Shown: in pieces, positions 20,577 through 34,100 of the stretch | Position numbering within the stretch: position 1 is the stretch's first letter | How the letters are laid out: every line of letters begins with the position of its first letter | Assembly: GCF_037893015.1 (NCBI RefSeq) | Contig: NC_133658.1 | Location: 887,960,080 to 888,024,079, forward strand | Reading direction: 5' to 3' | Length of the DNA: 64,000 nt | Source: Macrotis lagotis | Taxonomy: Eukaryota > Chordata > Mammalia > Peramelemorphia > Peramelidae | Program-made: the position numbers and the translations under genes | The notes under the pieces: generated by a model | Seen by the model: only the letters and a program-made list of their open reading frames with translations | What the model was told of the DNA's origin: nothing | Databases searched by the model: none

Positions 20577-23500
20577 GTGAGGGCCCGGGCCCCCGCGGGT
20601 GGCGGGTGGGGGGCGCTGCGGGTGGGCCGGGGCCCGGCCCCTCGGGCCACCCCGTGACTGCGCAGCCCTCTCTTCTGCCCTTGTCTTGTTTAAAAACAAG
20701 TGAGGAGCCCCGGGGCGGAGCCGAAGGCGCCTTGGGCCCCTGCCAGTTCCACCCTGTGTGCTAAGCTCGCCCGGGAGCTGGCGGAGAGGAACTTGCTGTT
20801 CCCAGCGAGGCCCAGATGGAGCTTCGGCCAGGGCCGCCGGCCAGGCCAGCCGCCCTGCTGACCCCCTGGCCCACCGCTTGCACTCCCTTCTCAGAAAGGC
20901 CCGGACAGACCCCCGGCCCCGCGCATCCCCTTGGGTTCCACAACCGGCCCAGCCCCTGTGCGCACAGCTGCCCGGCCCGGGACTCCGGGGGAGGAAGAAT
21001 GTCTTCGGGAAACGATTCCCATTCAGAGAACACTGGGAAGAGTGTCTGGAGGCCCACCAGCTGGCCAGGCTCGGGGTGGGGGCGCGGGCCCAGCATTCCT
21101 TAGGAAGATGACTGGGCGCCCCGCGGGACCAGCCTCGGGGCTTTTCCAGACAAAGAAGCTTTCTCTGACGGGGTGACCGAGTCACCTGGGTTGGGCAGGA
21201 ATAGTTTTAGGCCAGGTGAGCCGCTTGTCTCCTCCTGTAAACAGAGCCTGAGACTTTGTCATTGGTGAAGCCTTCTAGTCCTATTTTTAAAAGTTCTTTG
21301 GCGTCTCCATTGCCTCTTAAGGTAACAGGACTGCAGCGGCATGCTCCCTGCCCATTCCAGGCCGGGGGACTGCCTTTTGAGCTTGAGTGGGAGGGATCCC
21401 CTAGAAGAATCGCCAGCCTCTCTGTAGCTCTCGGGAAACTCTGTATGTGCCTTTTTCTGACCCTTTTCTCACTATAACTCAGTGAGGTAAGTGCTCAAGT
21501 CCCAGGGGGAGAGCCGACCAAGATTGGCCTAGATCAGGGATGGGGAACCTTTTTTCTGCCAAGGGCCATTTAGATATTTATCCGTTATATTTCTTATTCT
21601 AAGGCAGTAGAGTGAAGAGTGACTCCCCCCGTGGTCACACAGCTTTATTTAGAACATCATTTGGGGGCCATACAAAAGCATCTGCTTAAAAATCCCAACC
21701 CTAAAGAGCTCATAGATTTATTGATTTTTGAGCCCCTGCTTTAGGTGAACTATATTAGTAAGGGACCTCTTTGACCAATGCAAACCTTATTCTTAATTAC
21801 CTGGCTGACTTCTCCAGGGTCCCACTAGCTAAGGGGCAGATGGTACCTTTGAGATGAGAAGGGTGGGATGAGCTTTCTGTCCCATCCCAGAGCTTTAAAA
21901 CTGTTAGGAAGGCTAGGAAAGAAGTTGTTTTCTAGGTCTGCTGACCTTGGTTATTTGTCCAGTTAGGATGGAAGTCGGACTTGTAAGGCTTCCTTTATTT
22001 TAGTAAAAGGGTCCAGTCCGTATGAATGTGAGTCTCTGGAAATTCCATTTCGGAATTGGAGCCCAGAGAAGTCCTGGGAGAATTCCTTCTTCCAAGACCT
22101 GTGACCTCCAGGGATGGCAGGTGTAGAAGATAGAGGATGTATTTTTCAGTCAGGGAGAGCTGAGATCAAACCCTATCTCATCCACTTAGGATATTCTGTC
22201 AACCTTTTACTGTTAACTGAAGGAGCCAAGGAAGGGAGATGTCCTTTTGGCCCCTTCCATTGATGAAGCCTCCTCATTACTGACCCCTCATTCGAGCTTC
22301 AGGGGTTAGGGGATTTGGAATAAGAGTGCTGGGTTCAAATCCAGGTACTACCTTTCCACCTGAGTGACCTTGGACAGTTCATTTCCCTTTGTAGGCCTCA
22401 GATGACCCTATTTGTAAAATAGCTCCTGAACTGGATGGCTTCTTGAGACCCCTTCCAGCTCTAGATCTAGGATCCTGTGATTTACCTGGGCCTCAGTTTC
22501 CTCAACTGTTAAATGGGGGTCTTGCTTCTGAGTTACTCCAGTCTGTGAATGAACATTGTTTTACTCCTACTGTGTATCAGACCTCTGCTCCAGAACTGGG
22601 GTCCTAAGATCATCCCCAGTAAAGAAATGAATGGAGAAGAGGAAAGTGTCCTTCCTTTGCTCTGCCCTTAATTCACTGTGTAAGAGTTCCTTTTCCTTAC
22701 TGTCCCCTCCATGATTGACTTCCAAACTGACTAGCATATATATAGAATCATAGAGATAAAGAGGACCTTGTCCCCGCCTCCTCTCCCCCTCCTTATTTTA
22801 CAGATGGGGAAGGAATCTCAGAATAACCTTCCCCAAGGTCAGACCCACCAGGATTCTGGGATGCCAGGTGTGTGTTCATGGCTCCCCCTTCTTGGTTCTG
22901 ATCTCCCTGGGGAACCTGAAATGGTCCCCTGGTTCTTGGCAGGAAGGGAATTGAAGCTGCAAAACCGTGGAGAATGAAGATTGCACTCAAAGTTTTGCCT
23001 CTGTAAGGTCAAAATAGATTCCCAAGCTGAGAGGCCCCCCAGGCGGGGATGGGAATCCTGCCTCCTCTCCCCAGCTAGGGCTGGTCTCACTGGCTCCTTT
23101 GTTCTCCCTCCCAGGAGGCTCCGATGGCTCCCGGCTCTATGACTGTGTCTGGAGGTACAACTCCAGCGTGAATGAGTGGACAGAGGTGTCGCCCATGCTG
23201 AAGGCCCGAGAGTACCACAGCTCCACGGTCCTGGACGGGCTACTGTATGTCATCGCCTCAGACAGCACGGAGCGCTATGACCACACCACAGACACCTGGG
23301 AGGCCCTGCAGCCCATGCTCTACCCCATGGACAACTGCTCCACCACGGCCTGCCGAGGCAAGCTCTTCGCCATTGGCTCGCTGGCGGGCAAGGAGACTAT
23401 GGTGATTCAGTGTTACGACCCAGATACTGACCTGTGGTCTCTAGTCAACTGTGGCCAGCTGCCCCCCTGGTCTTTTGCACCCAAGACTGTGACCCTGAAC

Positions 23501-26500
23501 GGACTCATGTACTTTGTGAGGTGAGTCGTGCCTGAAGCCACTTGGGCCTTTTGGGGGAAGATTGAAGGTGGTCTGCCCTGTCTGATTGCCCTCAGCCCAG
23601 TTGGTTGGTGTTTTGTGGAACCTTTTTGAAAGTTTGTTTAGGGTTCAAGCCCCACTTTGTCCCTGGCTCCCTGTGTGACTCTGGGGAAGTTGTTCCAACT
23701 TGCTCTATGGGACTCTGCCCTTCTAGTTTTGAAAGGGAAAATGGGGCTTGGCTTATGTCCTGTTCCTTCACAACCCACCTATATCTGAAGGGGTAAGTGG
23801 GGGTCTTAATGAGATTTAATATTACCTCTTCCTCAGAGATCTGACCCTAGACTGTCCTCTGGACTAAGACGTGGGGTAAAAGTTGAGTGTTGGAGTTTCT
23901 GATCTAGGAAGCCACAAACCTTTCCCTTTCCATCAACTTTAATTTCATTACCCTGTGAACCTTTCCTTTATTTGGGCACTATGATGGAGTGGAAGAACTC
24001 TACAGGAGAATGTTCATTAAGCACCTGCTTAATTAAAGCCCTTACAATTGTTTCATTTACTCTCGACACATCCCTAGGAAGTGGGAGCTATTAAAATCCC
24101 CATTTTACAGATGAGGAAACTGAGGCAGACAGTGGTGATGGGACTTGTCCAGAGTTCCATAGCTATAGTGAGCACCAGAGGCCAGATTTAAGCCCCAACT
24201 CTGGAGTTTGAGGTCCTGGGTTCAAATTCCATCTCTGCTACTTAAATGTATTGACAACCTTGAACAAATTTCCTTAAAGTCTCTGGGCCTGTTTTGCCCC
24301 TCTGTAGAATGAGGTGATTAGAATAGATGGCCTCGAGTGTCTCTTCCAGCTTTAGAGATATCAGACTTCAAGGGGCCCCATTCTGATGGGGAAGATGATG
24401 AAACGGCAAATATGCGCAGAGAGGAGAGAGACAGAGTAAAGAGAAGGGGGCAGAAAGGGGCTTTGGAGCAGAAGATAAATAAAAGAAAAGGCCCCTGGGC
24501 TGGTGACCCAGCCTGAGAGGAGAGGCAGGATTCCAGGCTCAGAGGACATTTTAGTCTTTTTCTCATGCCACAAAGCATTAAGTTGGGTCCTTTTCTTTTT
24601 TTAAACTTAGAGGGATCTATTAAGCACCTACTGTGTACAAAGATAACAGGCAGCTTTAGTACAATAGCTGGAGAACTGGTCTGAGAATCAGAAAGAAGCT
24701 CTGGGGCCAAACTTCTCCTCACAACACCCTGGTCACTCAGTGTCCCCAAGATGGAGCTGCTGGCCATCCCCTTTGGTAGAGGGCATTTCCTTACCTGGAA
24801 TATCCCATACCCAAGAACTCAGATCCAGGAGAAAAAGGAAATGCCTTCCAGGAACTTCATTCTGCCAGTTTTTTTGTCTTCAGAGGGGTCTCATGTCAGG
24901 TTGTTGATTTTGAGTTTTACAAATAAATGATAAAGAGCTTTGAAGGAAGGGGGATGGGGTGGTTCCTAGGGTTTGCATTGAAAAGCAATAGTCCAAGTTG
25001 AAGAGAGGAAGGGAAAAGTATAGTCAGGGGAGGAGGCCACTCTTGGACTGGAAGTCGGGGCCATCAAGGATTCACCTTCCACAGGGTCTGAACCATCCAG
25101 GTCAGAGTGACTGGTGATCCCATAGTCAGTTCCTCCAGCTACCAAGGTCATATCCCCATCCCTTCCATGTAGTCCATGGGCAACATATTGGGACACCCTC
25201 CTCTCTCCAGTCCTGATATGTGCAGAGGACCACGTGTGGAAGTGGGATCCTTTCCTATTCATCGATGTCTTCGTGTTGTGACCTATTGATGGCCCGGTGA
25301 ATACAGAGCTGGGCTTGGAGTTTGAAGTTGGGGATACCCAAGTTTAAATCCTGACTTAGTCATTTACTAGTTGTGTAACCCAGAGCTTGGGATAGCACCT
25401 CTCTGGGGCTCACTTTGTAAAGTAGGGGTAATCATAGCCCCTAGCTGGCAGGATTGTTGTGAAAATCCAGTGAGATAGATACCTTGGGAAATACTTGGCA
25501 GACTTGAAACAACACAAATGCTAGCTATTATTTTTCTTAGCTATTGTTAATAATGGGCAAGTGTGTGTGTTGAGCCTCTGATATATCTATCAGGCACTAT
25601 TCTAGGAATTTTCTAGGTGCTGGGAAATCGAGATGACAAGTAAGCCAATCTAGGCCTTCAAGGAATGGAATAATAAAAACTGGTATCTATATAGCATTTC
25701 ACACTCAGCAGAGGTCTTGTTTTATTCTCACAATAATCCTGAGAGGTCAGTGCTGTGAGGATCCCCATTTTCCCATTGAGGAAACTGAGGCAGACTGGTT
25801 CATTGACTTACCCAGAGGTCACACAGCTAGTGAGTGTCTGAACTCTGGTCTTCTGGCTCCAGGCCCAGAGCTCCCTCCACTGCACCACTAACTGCCTCTG
25901 AAATAATACAGATTTGTAGACGACTGTGAAGCAGTATGTGGAAGAAGTGGGGAGTCCTAGAAATGGATGAGCCAGAAAGGTCCAGTGTAGGAGGAAGTGT
26001 CTGAAATGGGCTTTGAGGAAAGCTAGGGATTCCAGGAGGCCAAGGTAAGGAGAGAGTGACTTTCCAGGCATCAGCCTGTGCACTGGAGGCAGGAGATAAG
26101 GAGTATCAGATTTGGGAAACTGCAGGGAAGACCACTTTGAAATGTAGAATGCATGAGGGGAGGAGTGAGGTCCCTTGGTTATTTGGGGAGAATTTGGAGC
26201 CCATTTGTGGGGCCCCCAAGTTCACTTTTGCAGAAGATAAAATTAGAGCTTCAGATGAGGGTAGGGGGAGCGAGCTTTGGAGAGGAAGGAGGGGGACAAT
26301 AGTCTCTGCTAGTCCTCCCGGAAGAGCCAAAGGAAAAAAAAGATTAAAGGTTGCCTTTCTGTTTGTTTGTTTGTTTTTTTTTAAATAATCATTTCCCTTA
26401 TCTCTACCTCTCATGCAACTCTTCCTTGTAACAAAATTAAACAAAAAAATTGCTTCCACCAGACTCTGCTGAGGGGAGGGAGGAAGGCTTATCAGTTCTT

Positions 26501-29500
26501 CAGAGCCAATTACAATTCCTGTTTCTTTTTTTCCTTTTTTTTTATCAGTTGCAGAACATTGGGGTTTTTGTTTGTTTTTTGTTGGTATTTTTTTTAGTGT
26601 TGGGGGTTGGTCAGTTTGGGTTATCAACAACTTCTTTGGTTTCTTCTTACCTTACTTCCTCCCCCCCCCCCCCCCCCCCCCAGTTTTTGTATTTGACACC
26701 ACAGAGCCTGGAACACAGGGAGCCCAGTGTCCTTGCCATGATCACTCTGTACCTAACTTTGCCACTTCAATGCCTTTTCTGCTTAAGTACCATTCTTGAA
26801 CCATCTGAGGAATGCCAGCCCTGCTTCTCCCTCTCTTCTCCTTGCCCCAGCATCCCTCCCTACCCTTACCCTCTGTTCTTCTAAAGAAAGACTGGGTTGA
26901 AACTTTCCTGATCCCCTCCCCTCTCCCCCAAGCCCAGCTTCAAGAGATCTCTTCAAAAATAGCAAGCCAGAGAAGCTATAAATAGGGCTTCTCAGAAAGC
27001 TCTCGACTTCAGTTACAGCCCCTTTTTTACTTGGAGGGAGTGGGGCGCCTAGGACCTCCACCTGCGAGAATGTTCTGTCCTTTCCTGTCAACCTGAGGGC
27101 AAGAAATCTTCCTGGGAGCCAAGCTCTTGGCTCTCCACTTGAATGACCTGAAACCTGTGCCAGCTGCCTCCCTTCCCCCTCCTCACCCCCCACCCCCAGA
27201 GGTATTTGCTGGTCAGATAGTTTTTCTAAACAAGTTGGGTCCTAGATCAGCCTTTCCCCATCTCCTAAGGGAAACAGTGTCCAGAGACCAGAGTTGGCTC
27301 ATCAGTCGTGTCGTGATCTGGGGCAGTCTTCGTTTCCATCCATCTCTAGTGAGGCATGAGTGTCCTTACTCTTATGGTCTAGCTGGTTTGGGAGGAGTTA
27401 GAAGATCTAGATTTCAATCCCACCTTGGGAGCTTACAAGCTGTGTGGTCCTGGGCAAAGCCCTTCCCCCCTCCATGCCTCAGTTTCCTCATTTGTCCATT
27501 TGGGGACAATTGGGACAATCTGTCCAAATGGCAAACCTTAAATAGTCATGTAAAGGGACCTGCAAGCTAGAAAATACATATAAGGGGGTATTTGAGGCAG
27601 CTAGACCTGGAGTCAGACCTTTACCAACTATGCAAGTAATTAAGTGGGGTTTTTTTTTTGTTTGTTTGTTTTGTGAGACAGGCAAGGTTATAAGTGATTT
27701 GCCCAGGATCACACAACCAGTAAAGTGTCAGGTGTCTGAGGCTGGATTTGAACTCAAGTCCTATTTCCAGAGCCAGTGCTGCTCTATCAACTATGCCATT
27801 AACTGCCCTGTAATTGAGTATTAATGGTTAACTGACCGAGGCAAATAGATTCAGCACTGTCTGCCTCCGTTTCCCCATAGGGCTTTATAATAACACCTCT
27901 CTTCAGGGTTGTTGTGAAGATTAAATTATATGATATCTGTAAAGGGCTTTGGAAACCTTTAAAAGTGCTATCGAGGGGTTGGCTAGGTGGCACAGTGGAT
28001 AAAGCACTGGCCCTGGAGTCAAGAGTACCTGGGTTCAAATCTGGTCTCAGACACTTAATTACCTAGCTGTGTGGCCTTGGGCAAGCCACTTAACCCCATT
28101 GCCTTGCAAAAACCTTAAAAAAAAAGTGCTATCGAAATTTTAACTATGCTATTGGGAGGGAGATGTCTCCAAATTTATATTCTTTGAGCTGGGGGAAAGG
28201 TCTGATTCTTAAAGAAAAGGAAATTTCATTTTGTGTTTGTTTAGAATAAGAATCAAGGCGGGGTAGGGGGGATCAACTGGCTTCTTCCCTCTCTGCTATT
28301 CCCCCCTCTCTCCTTTCAGTGGGAAGAGAAAGGAAGCAGGTTTGACATCAGGCACTGGCTCCTGTTCTTAATGATCTCTTTGCTTTTTTCATCACACTCA
28401 AAAGTCTGAGTCCGCCAAACCCACTTATTTTCTCTCCCCAGTTTCTCCATCTGTATGTATAACAGCAGGCTTGAGGCTAGGTGACTTCTTCAAAAATGTG
28501 TGTCTGTGTATTCATATACGCATGTATATGTGTTTATACATAAATATACATTTTTAAATATATATATATCATTTTATATATTTATTAGTAGTAATAATCC
28601 TGCACAGAGGGGAATATTTTTGTGAACAAAAGAAAGATTGCAAATGAATTCATGAAATCATTTAGACTTTTTAAAATATTAAGTTTAATGGGGAAATGAA
28701 GTTCCCTTGTGTCTCTCCTTCCCTAATGTATCCCTAATGAGATGGAAGCAAGATCTCCAGGCCAGGGTCTTGTCCTTGTCAGAGAGTGGCAGCAATGCCA
28801 CCTGCTCCCCCTCACCTGTCATCCTCATGACTGGAAAGAAGGAAGGAATGTGCTGTGAGCCGGGGTCAGCCTACTGTTGATCCATCATCCCAGAGCTGCC
28901 AGCTCCTCCCACTCAGATGCAATCAGGCCCATCCAGGAGGGCTTCCAAAGACCCTTGAGAAAGGAATTCATGAATGAAGACCCAATCAGCCTCCTCCTGG
29001 TCACCATCTTGGTCACTTGGAATAGTGTAGAATAAAGTTCTGTTGTTTTTCAGTCATGTCTGACTTTTTGTGATCCCATTTGGGGTTTTCTTGGCAAAGA
29101 TACTAGAGTAGTTTGTCATTTCCTTCTCCAGCTCATTTTACAGATGAGGAAACTGAGGCAAGCAGACTTCAATGATTTGCCCAAGGTCACACAGCTAATA
29201 AGTGTCTGAGTCCAGATTTGAATTCTTGATTCTAAGCCAAGAGTTTTATTCATGGTCCCACCTATTTGCCCCAGGACAAAGTTTAGTTTTGGATAACCAG
29301 AATAATAGAATGAGCTGAAAAGAGGGGAGGGGGGAAGAGCAGGCAATTATTAAGAATCTTCTTTATGCCAGGTTCAAATATTTATGTTGTTCATCCTGAA
29401 CTGCAGTATTTCTGGAAAATTACTGTCCTTCTTTAGTCCTCCGTGAAGATCTCCCCATGAGGTCATACATAGATTTAAGCTGGAAGGACCTTGGAGGGCA

Positions 29501-31094
29501 TCTTGTTTAATCCATTCATTTTACAGTTGAGGAAATTGAGCTCAGTTCAAGGAGGAAGGGAGAGAGGCTTGCTCAGGGTTACCCAGGGGAGTACGAGACA
29601 GGTTGGATTTGCATTCAGAACCTGTGATCCCAAGTGTTCTTCCCATCTCACCATGCTGCCTCTCAGTAAGGCCTCTGTGACCCTCTGGTTTTGGACTACT
29701 TGAGTTCTAAGGACTTCACTAATGAAGTCCACCCCCCCACCTCACCCAAACAAAACTACCTCTTTGGAGCCATACCCCTATTTGTAGAATGAGGGGCATG
29801 AATTTGAGAGCTTTATTCTAGCTCCAGATTAGAGGCCTTTTTCAGGCTCAGTTTTCCCATCCCTAAAATAGAAATAATAACATCTCCCAAACAAATTACG
29901 GTGAATAATCAAAGGAGAGAGTATAGATGAAGCTCTGCAAATCTTCAAAAACTACATAAATACTGTTGGCTGATAGTCTTATTACAGCTCTATGATTTTT
30001 TATTCCCCAACATTTTCACTTGATGCTTTGTTTTCTTTTACACTATTCTCACTTCCTGATACCCTCTTGCCTTATAACAAAGAGAAATGATGGAAAACAG
30101 AACCTGACCTAAGAACTAAAGCAAAACAAACTAACATGGACTTCTTGGCTTCTGAGAGGAAGGAGATGGTTTTTTTCATTCTGTCATCTGGTGTGATAAA
30201 ACCACCTTCTCCTTGAGAGGAGCATTGTTTCATTTCTGTTTTTCTCTCAGCATTTGGCTGGATTCATAATAGGTACTTAAAAGTGTTGGATTGATTGAAT
30301 AAATAAAGTATTAATCACTTACTAGGTGCCAAGCACTAACCTTTAAGATGGTTGTGGTCATTAAGAGCTGTATTCCCCAAGAAAGTAAAATCTGGCCCTG
30401 GAAACCTGTTTCCTCATCTGTGATGAGGAGTTGTACTAGGGGGGACCTCTGAGATTCTCTCATCTAGCTGTAGATGAAGGCAATTAGAAACCAGTACTCT
30501 GGAGTTGAAAGATAAGAATCTGAATTCTAATGTTTTTGTGTTTCCCTTTACATTATTGTTTGTTATGAATGGTTCTGACCCTGTGTCTTAGTTTAGATGG
30601 GTTTAAGTTTCTTTAACTTCTTCATACATGATATCATACCACCATATTCCATATATTCACATAATTCTTTATTCATTCTCCATTTAATGTTACTTACTTT
30701 GATTCTAGTTTTTTGCTCCCACAAAAAAAAGTATCCTTTATGAATATTTTAGGTACAGTTAGGTGGTACAATGGATAGAGTACCAACCCTGGAATCAGGA
30801 AGACTTGAATTCAGATTCAACCTCAGATACTTATTGTCTGATCCTGGACAAGTCACTTCACCCTATTGGCTCCAGATGTTCATTTGTAAAATGAACTGGA
30901 AAAGGAAATAGCAAACCACTGAAGTATCTACAAAAGAGAACCCAAATTGGGTTATGAAGACTGGATGTTTGGAATCTCCTTGGTAGGTTAGCCTGGGGTC
31001 AGGGTCAAGGTGGGGAGGGATTAAAGGCTGTAGTGGTTTTTTATACACACACACACACACACAATACATACATACATACATATATATACATATA

Positions 31095-31129
<35 letters not shown>

Positions 31130-34100
31130 GGACATTTTGTGTGTATCTAAAGAGATTGGTGATGGTTACCTCAAGTGTCTGACGGACTCTCTTCAAGTCA
31201 TTTGTTAGCAATATGATAGAGTGGAAAGAGGCTTGACTTTGGGGATCAGAATCCCTGGGTTTGAGTCCTGCCATTCCTACATGTTTGACCATGGGTTTCC
31301 CAAACCCTCCTGGACCTCAGTTTGCTCACCTGTAAAATGAGAAGGTTGGACAAGGTAGAGGCTGGATCTAGAGACAGAGACACAGAGACAGAGAGACAGA
31401 GAGAGAGAGAGAGAGAATTTGTTCTCTTTGACCCTAGAGGGCAGAACTAGGGGCAGGGAGCAGAGGCTAAGTTGTAAAGAGAATAATTTAGGATTAATAT
31501 CTGGAAAAACTCGTTGACAATGACAAAAATAGAATAAGTGTGGGGTGAGGGTTAGTTGTTAAGATAACCCCTTTAGGTGGGATAGGTTGGACAAGATGTA
31601 GCAGTGGGCTGGAGCCAGTTCATATTGGCTTGTTCAGAGTCAGTTGCTAAATTTTTAGTGTGATCATTTATAGCCCCAGATTTGTAGGCCTTCCAGAGCA
31701 GGGCTTGATTTAATGATCTTTTCATTGTTCAGACTTTAAGAAAATGATGGAGAGGAGCAGCTAGGTGGTGCAGTGGATAGAGCACGAGCCCTTGAGTCTG
31801 GAGAACCTGAGTTCAAATTCAGCCTCAGATGCTTAAAAATTTCCTGTGTGACCTTGGACAAATCACATAACCCAATTGCCTTGAGTAAATAAAAATAAAA
31901 GAAAAAGGAAATAATGGATAAAATATTAATGATACAGAACAAACATGAAAGGATATTATAAGTACTGGTTAGCTTTTGTTTTGGAGAGCTTGGGCTTAAA
32001 AGCATATACCAGCCTATTCCTTACTGACTGGCTACTGAGGTTACTTCCAACTCCCAAGTTCTATAATATTTTGGATATTAGACCTTCCATGAAGTATTTT
32101 AAGGGAGGAGGACATTCCTCACTCTCCATTGGTGGTTTCTTTTTTTATTCTAGTCAACACTGATTTTGTTTATGCAAAGGGGGTTGGATAGAACATGAGC
32201 CAAGGAGTCAAGAAGACTTGTGTACAAATCTGGCTTCAGATGCTTAATATTTAATTAGCTATGTGGCTTTGGGCAGTCACTTAACCCCATTGCCTTGCAA
32301 AAAAATATTTTAAAAAGATTTTGTTTGTGCAAAACTAACTTATCAGATTTGTCAAAATTATTAAGTTTAAATTGTCAAAAAAAATTTCCTATTATTGATC
32401 TTGTAGCCCTTATTTTGGTTGTGAATGTCTAGCTTCCCTCTTGGTGAGTCATTGTCCTCACATCTTAGAATCTAGCATAGTATCATGGGACTGGTTTGGA
32501 AGACCAACATTCTTAGGTTCACTACCTTCCTAAGGTTAAGGGGTCTCAAATTTTGCTGACTAGTAGCAAAGAAGCACAAGAGGGCCAGTCTCCTATCTGA
32601 ACAGGAACCCTTTCTTTAGCCTCCCCGACTTGCAAGTGGTTAGTCACCCACTTTTCCCTCCAGATTGCAGATGATGCCCCTTCCTCCTACAGTAAACCCA
32701 TTCTGCTTTTGGGTAGCTCTGAGTAATAGGTGACATGAAGCCAGAATTTGCCTTTCTGCATTATATCCTCATGCCTCCTCAAATCAGCTTCCAGAGCCAA
32801 ACAGAACTAGTACAAGCTTACACTGCCTTTGCAAAGCCCTTTTTATACTTTAAGGGGCTCCAAGGACCCTTCAAAACAACTTCTCAGCATCTTGGTGCCT
32901 CTTTCCAGTGACCTGGCCTTGAATGGCCTTTATCAAAGACCTTCCCACATGGGTGGCCAGCCCTGAACACACAAGGCCAGCCAGCCAGCATGGTCTGATA
33001 AAGGCAAGGCACAGCAGAGCCTGTCCTGGAGGCCTTGTCTCATGAGCCAATTCCAATTACGCTAGCTTTGTGGGTTGCCATGGAAACAGCTCCATCCAAC
33101 TGTTCATTAGGCTGGTGCACGAGATATGTGTCTGCATCATACACAGGAATCATTGATTTCAGGAAGGAAAGGACTTTAGGGCAGTCCAGACCCCCTGCCC
33201 CCCCATTGCAGAGATGAAACTGCCCCTGAGAAAGGGAAGCGGTGTGGCTACTAAAGGGCAGAGCAGGTGTTCCAAGTCTAACAAGGACTGGGGGAGTGAG
33301 TCTCCTCTTGGCTAATAGCCCTGGGGACAGGACCATCTTTGCACTAATCAGTCCCCTCTGTTTGTCTCTCATAGAGATGATTCTGCTGAAGTCGATGTGT
33401 ATAATCCTGTGAAGAACGAATGGGATAAGATCCCATCTATGAACCAGGTAAACTTGGGAAATGTTTTTTATATTTTAAAGCTTTATTCTCTTTACTAATG
33501 ATTCTCTTTGATAATGCTCATTCATTCATTCATTGCTAGAAAAAAACCTTCCTCAACTCCTTCCTGTGACCGTATCGACTGTCTAAACAACATTCTGCCC
33601 TGGTCTTCTCCCTTCTCTGCTTCTCTTTCAGAGAGTTCTTTGTCCCCCTTTGTATTTGACTCTGGATTTTACTTACACATGGATAGAGATCCAGGACCAT
33701 AAATTAAGGGTCAGATGACACTTCAGGGTCCCTCATTTTACAGAAGAGGAAACTGAGGCCCACAGAGATTGCCCTGCTGGGATTTGAACCCAGGGCCTCA
33801 GACTGCCACCATACCAGGGTGCTTCATGTTATATCTCCCCAGTAGGATGTAAACTCCTCAAGGACAAGGGGACTGTTTATCTTGCATTTTTCTATCTGCC
33901 TTGAAGCATTTGAGGATGGCCTTTCTGGGTCTGACTACAACAAGTAGAAACTTCTTCCAACAGTGCAGGTCAGAATTCTGTGATCAGTGAATCTGAAAGG
34001 CATGATTGTTGCTTCCAGGACCCCCGGCTTGCCAACTTAGTGGGTTCCCCTCACCCCTTCTCTTGTGATCTGTAGGTCCACGTGGGAGGCAGCCTGGCCG

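Larger units (their letters stand above)
19140..20660. other. KLHL21: CpG island over KLHL21 promoter and exon 1
   Basis: GC content and CpG density rise sharply near 19140 and fall after about 20660. The island covers promoter, 5' UTR, the whole first coding exon and the start of intron 1. Two long C-runs (about 19155 and 19198) sit at its upstream edge. A 422-codon Ala/Arg-rich frame at 19312-20580 and a 404-codon minus frame are shadows of the KLHL21 exon. Confidence 0.85.
20577..23114 (+). other. KLHL21: KLHL21 intron 1
   Basis: A phase-1 intron of about 2.5 kb. The first 500 bases are still GC-rich. Further in lie a possible hAT-type fragment (21533-21720), a plus MIR (22310-22480) and a minus MIR-like fragment (22740-22870). 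No additional exon is seen. Confidence 0.85.
23521..33374 (+). other. KLHL21: KLHL21 intron 2
   Basis: A phase-2 intron of about 9.85 kb, filled mainly with old MIR-like and younger marsupial SINEs, simple repeats and unclassified DNA. No extra exon or nested gene is supported. A conserved-looking block with an RFX-type motif lies close to exon 3. Confidence 0.9.

Noticed and set aside
19312-20650. 422-codon plus and 404-codon minus frames over KLHL21 exon 1
   Set aside because: They are shadow frames of a very GC-rich real exon; only the BTB-BACK frame is conserved.
20577-20764. Extension of KLHL21 exon 1 past the donor as a 402-residue protein
   Set aside because: A consensus donor at 20577 and the fit to exon 2 show this part is intronic, although retention is possible.
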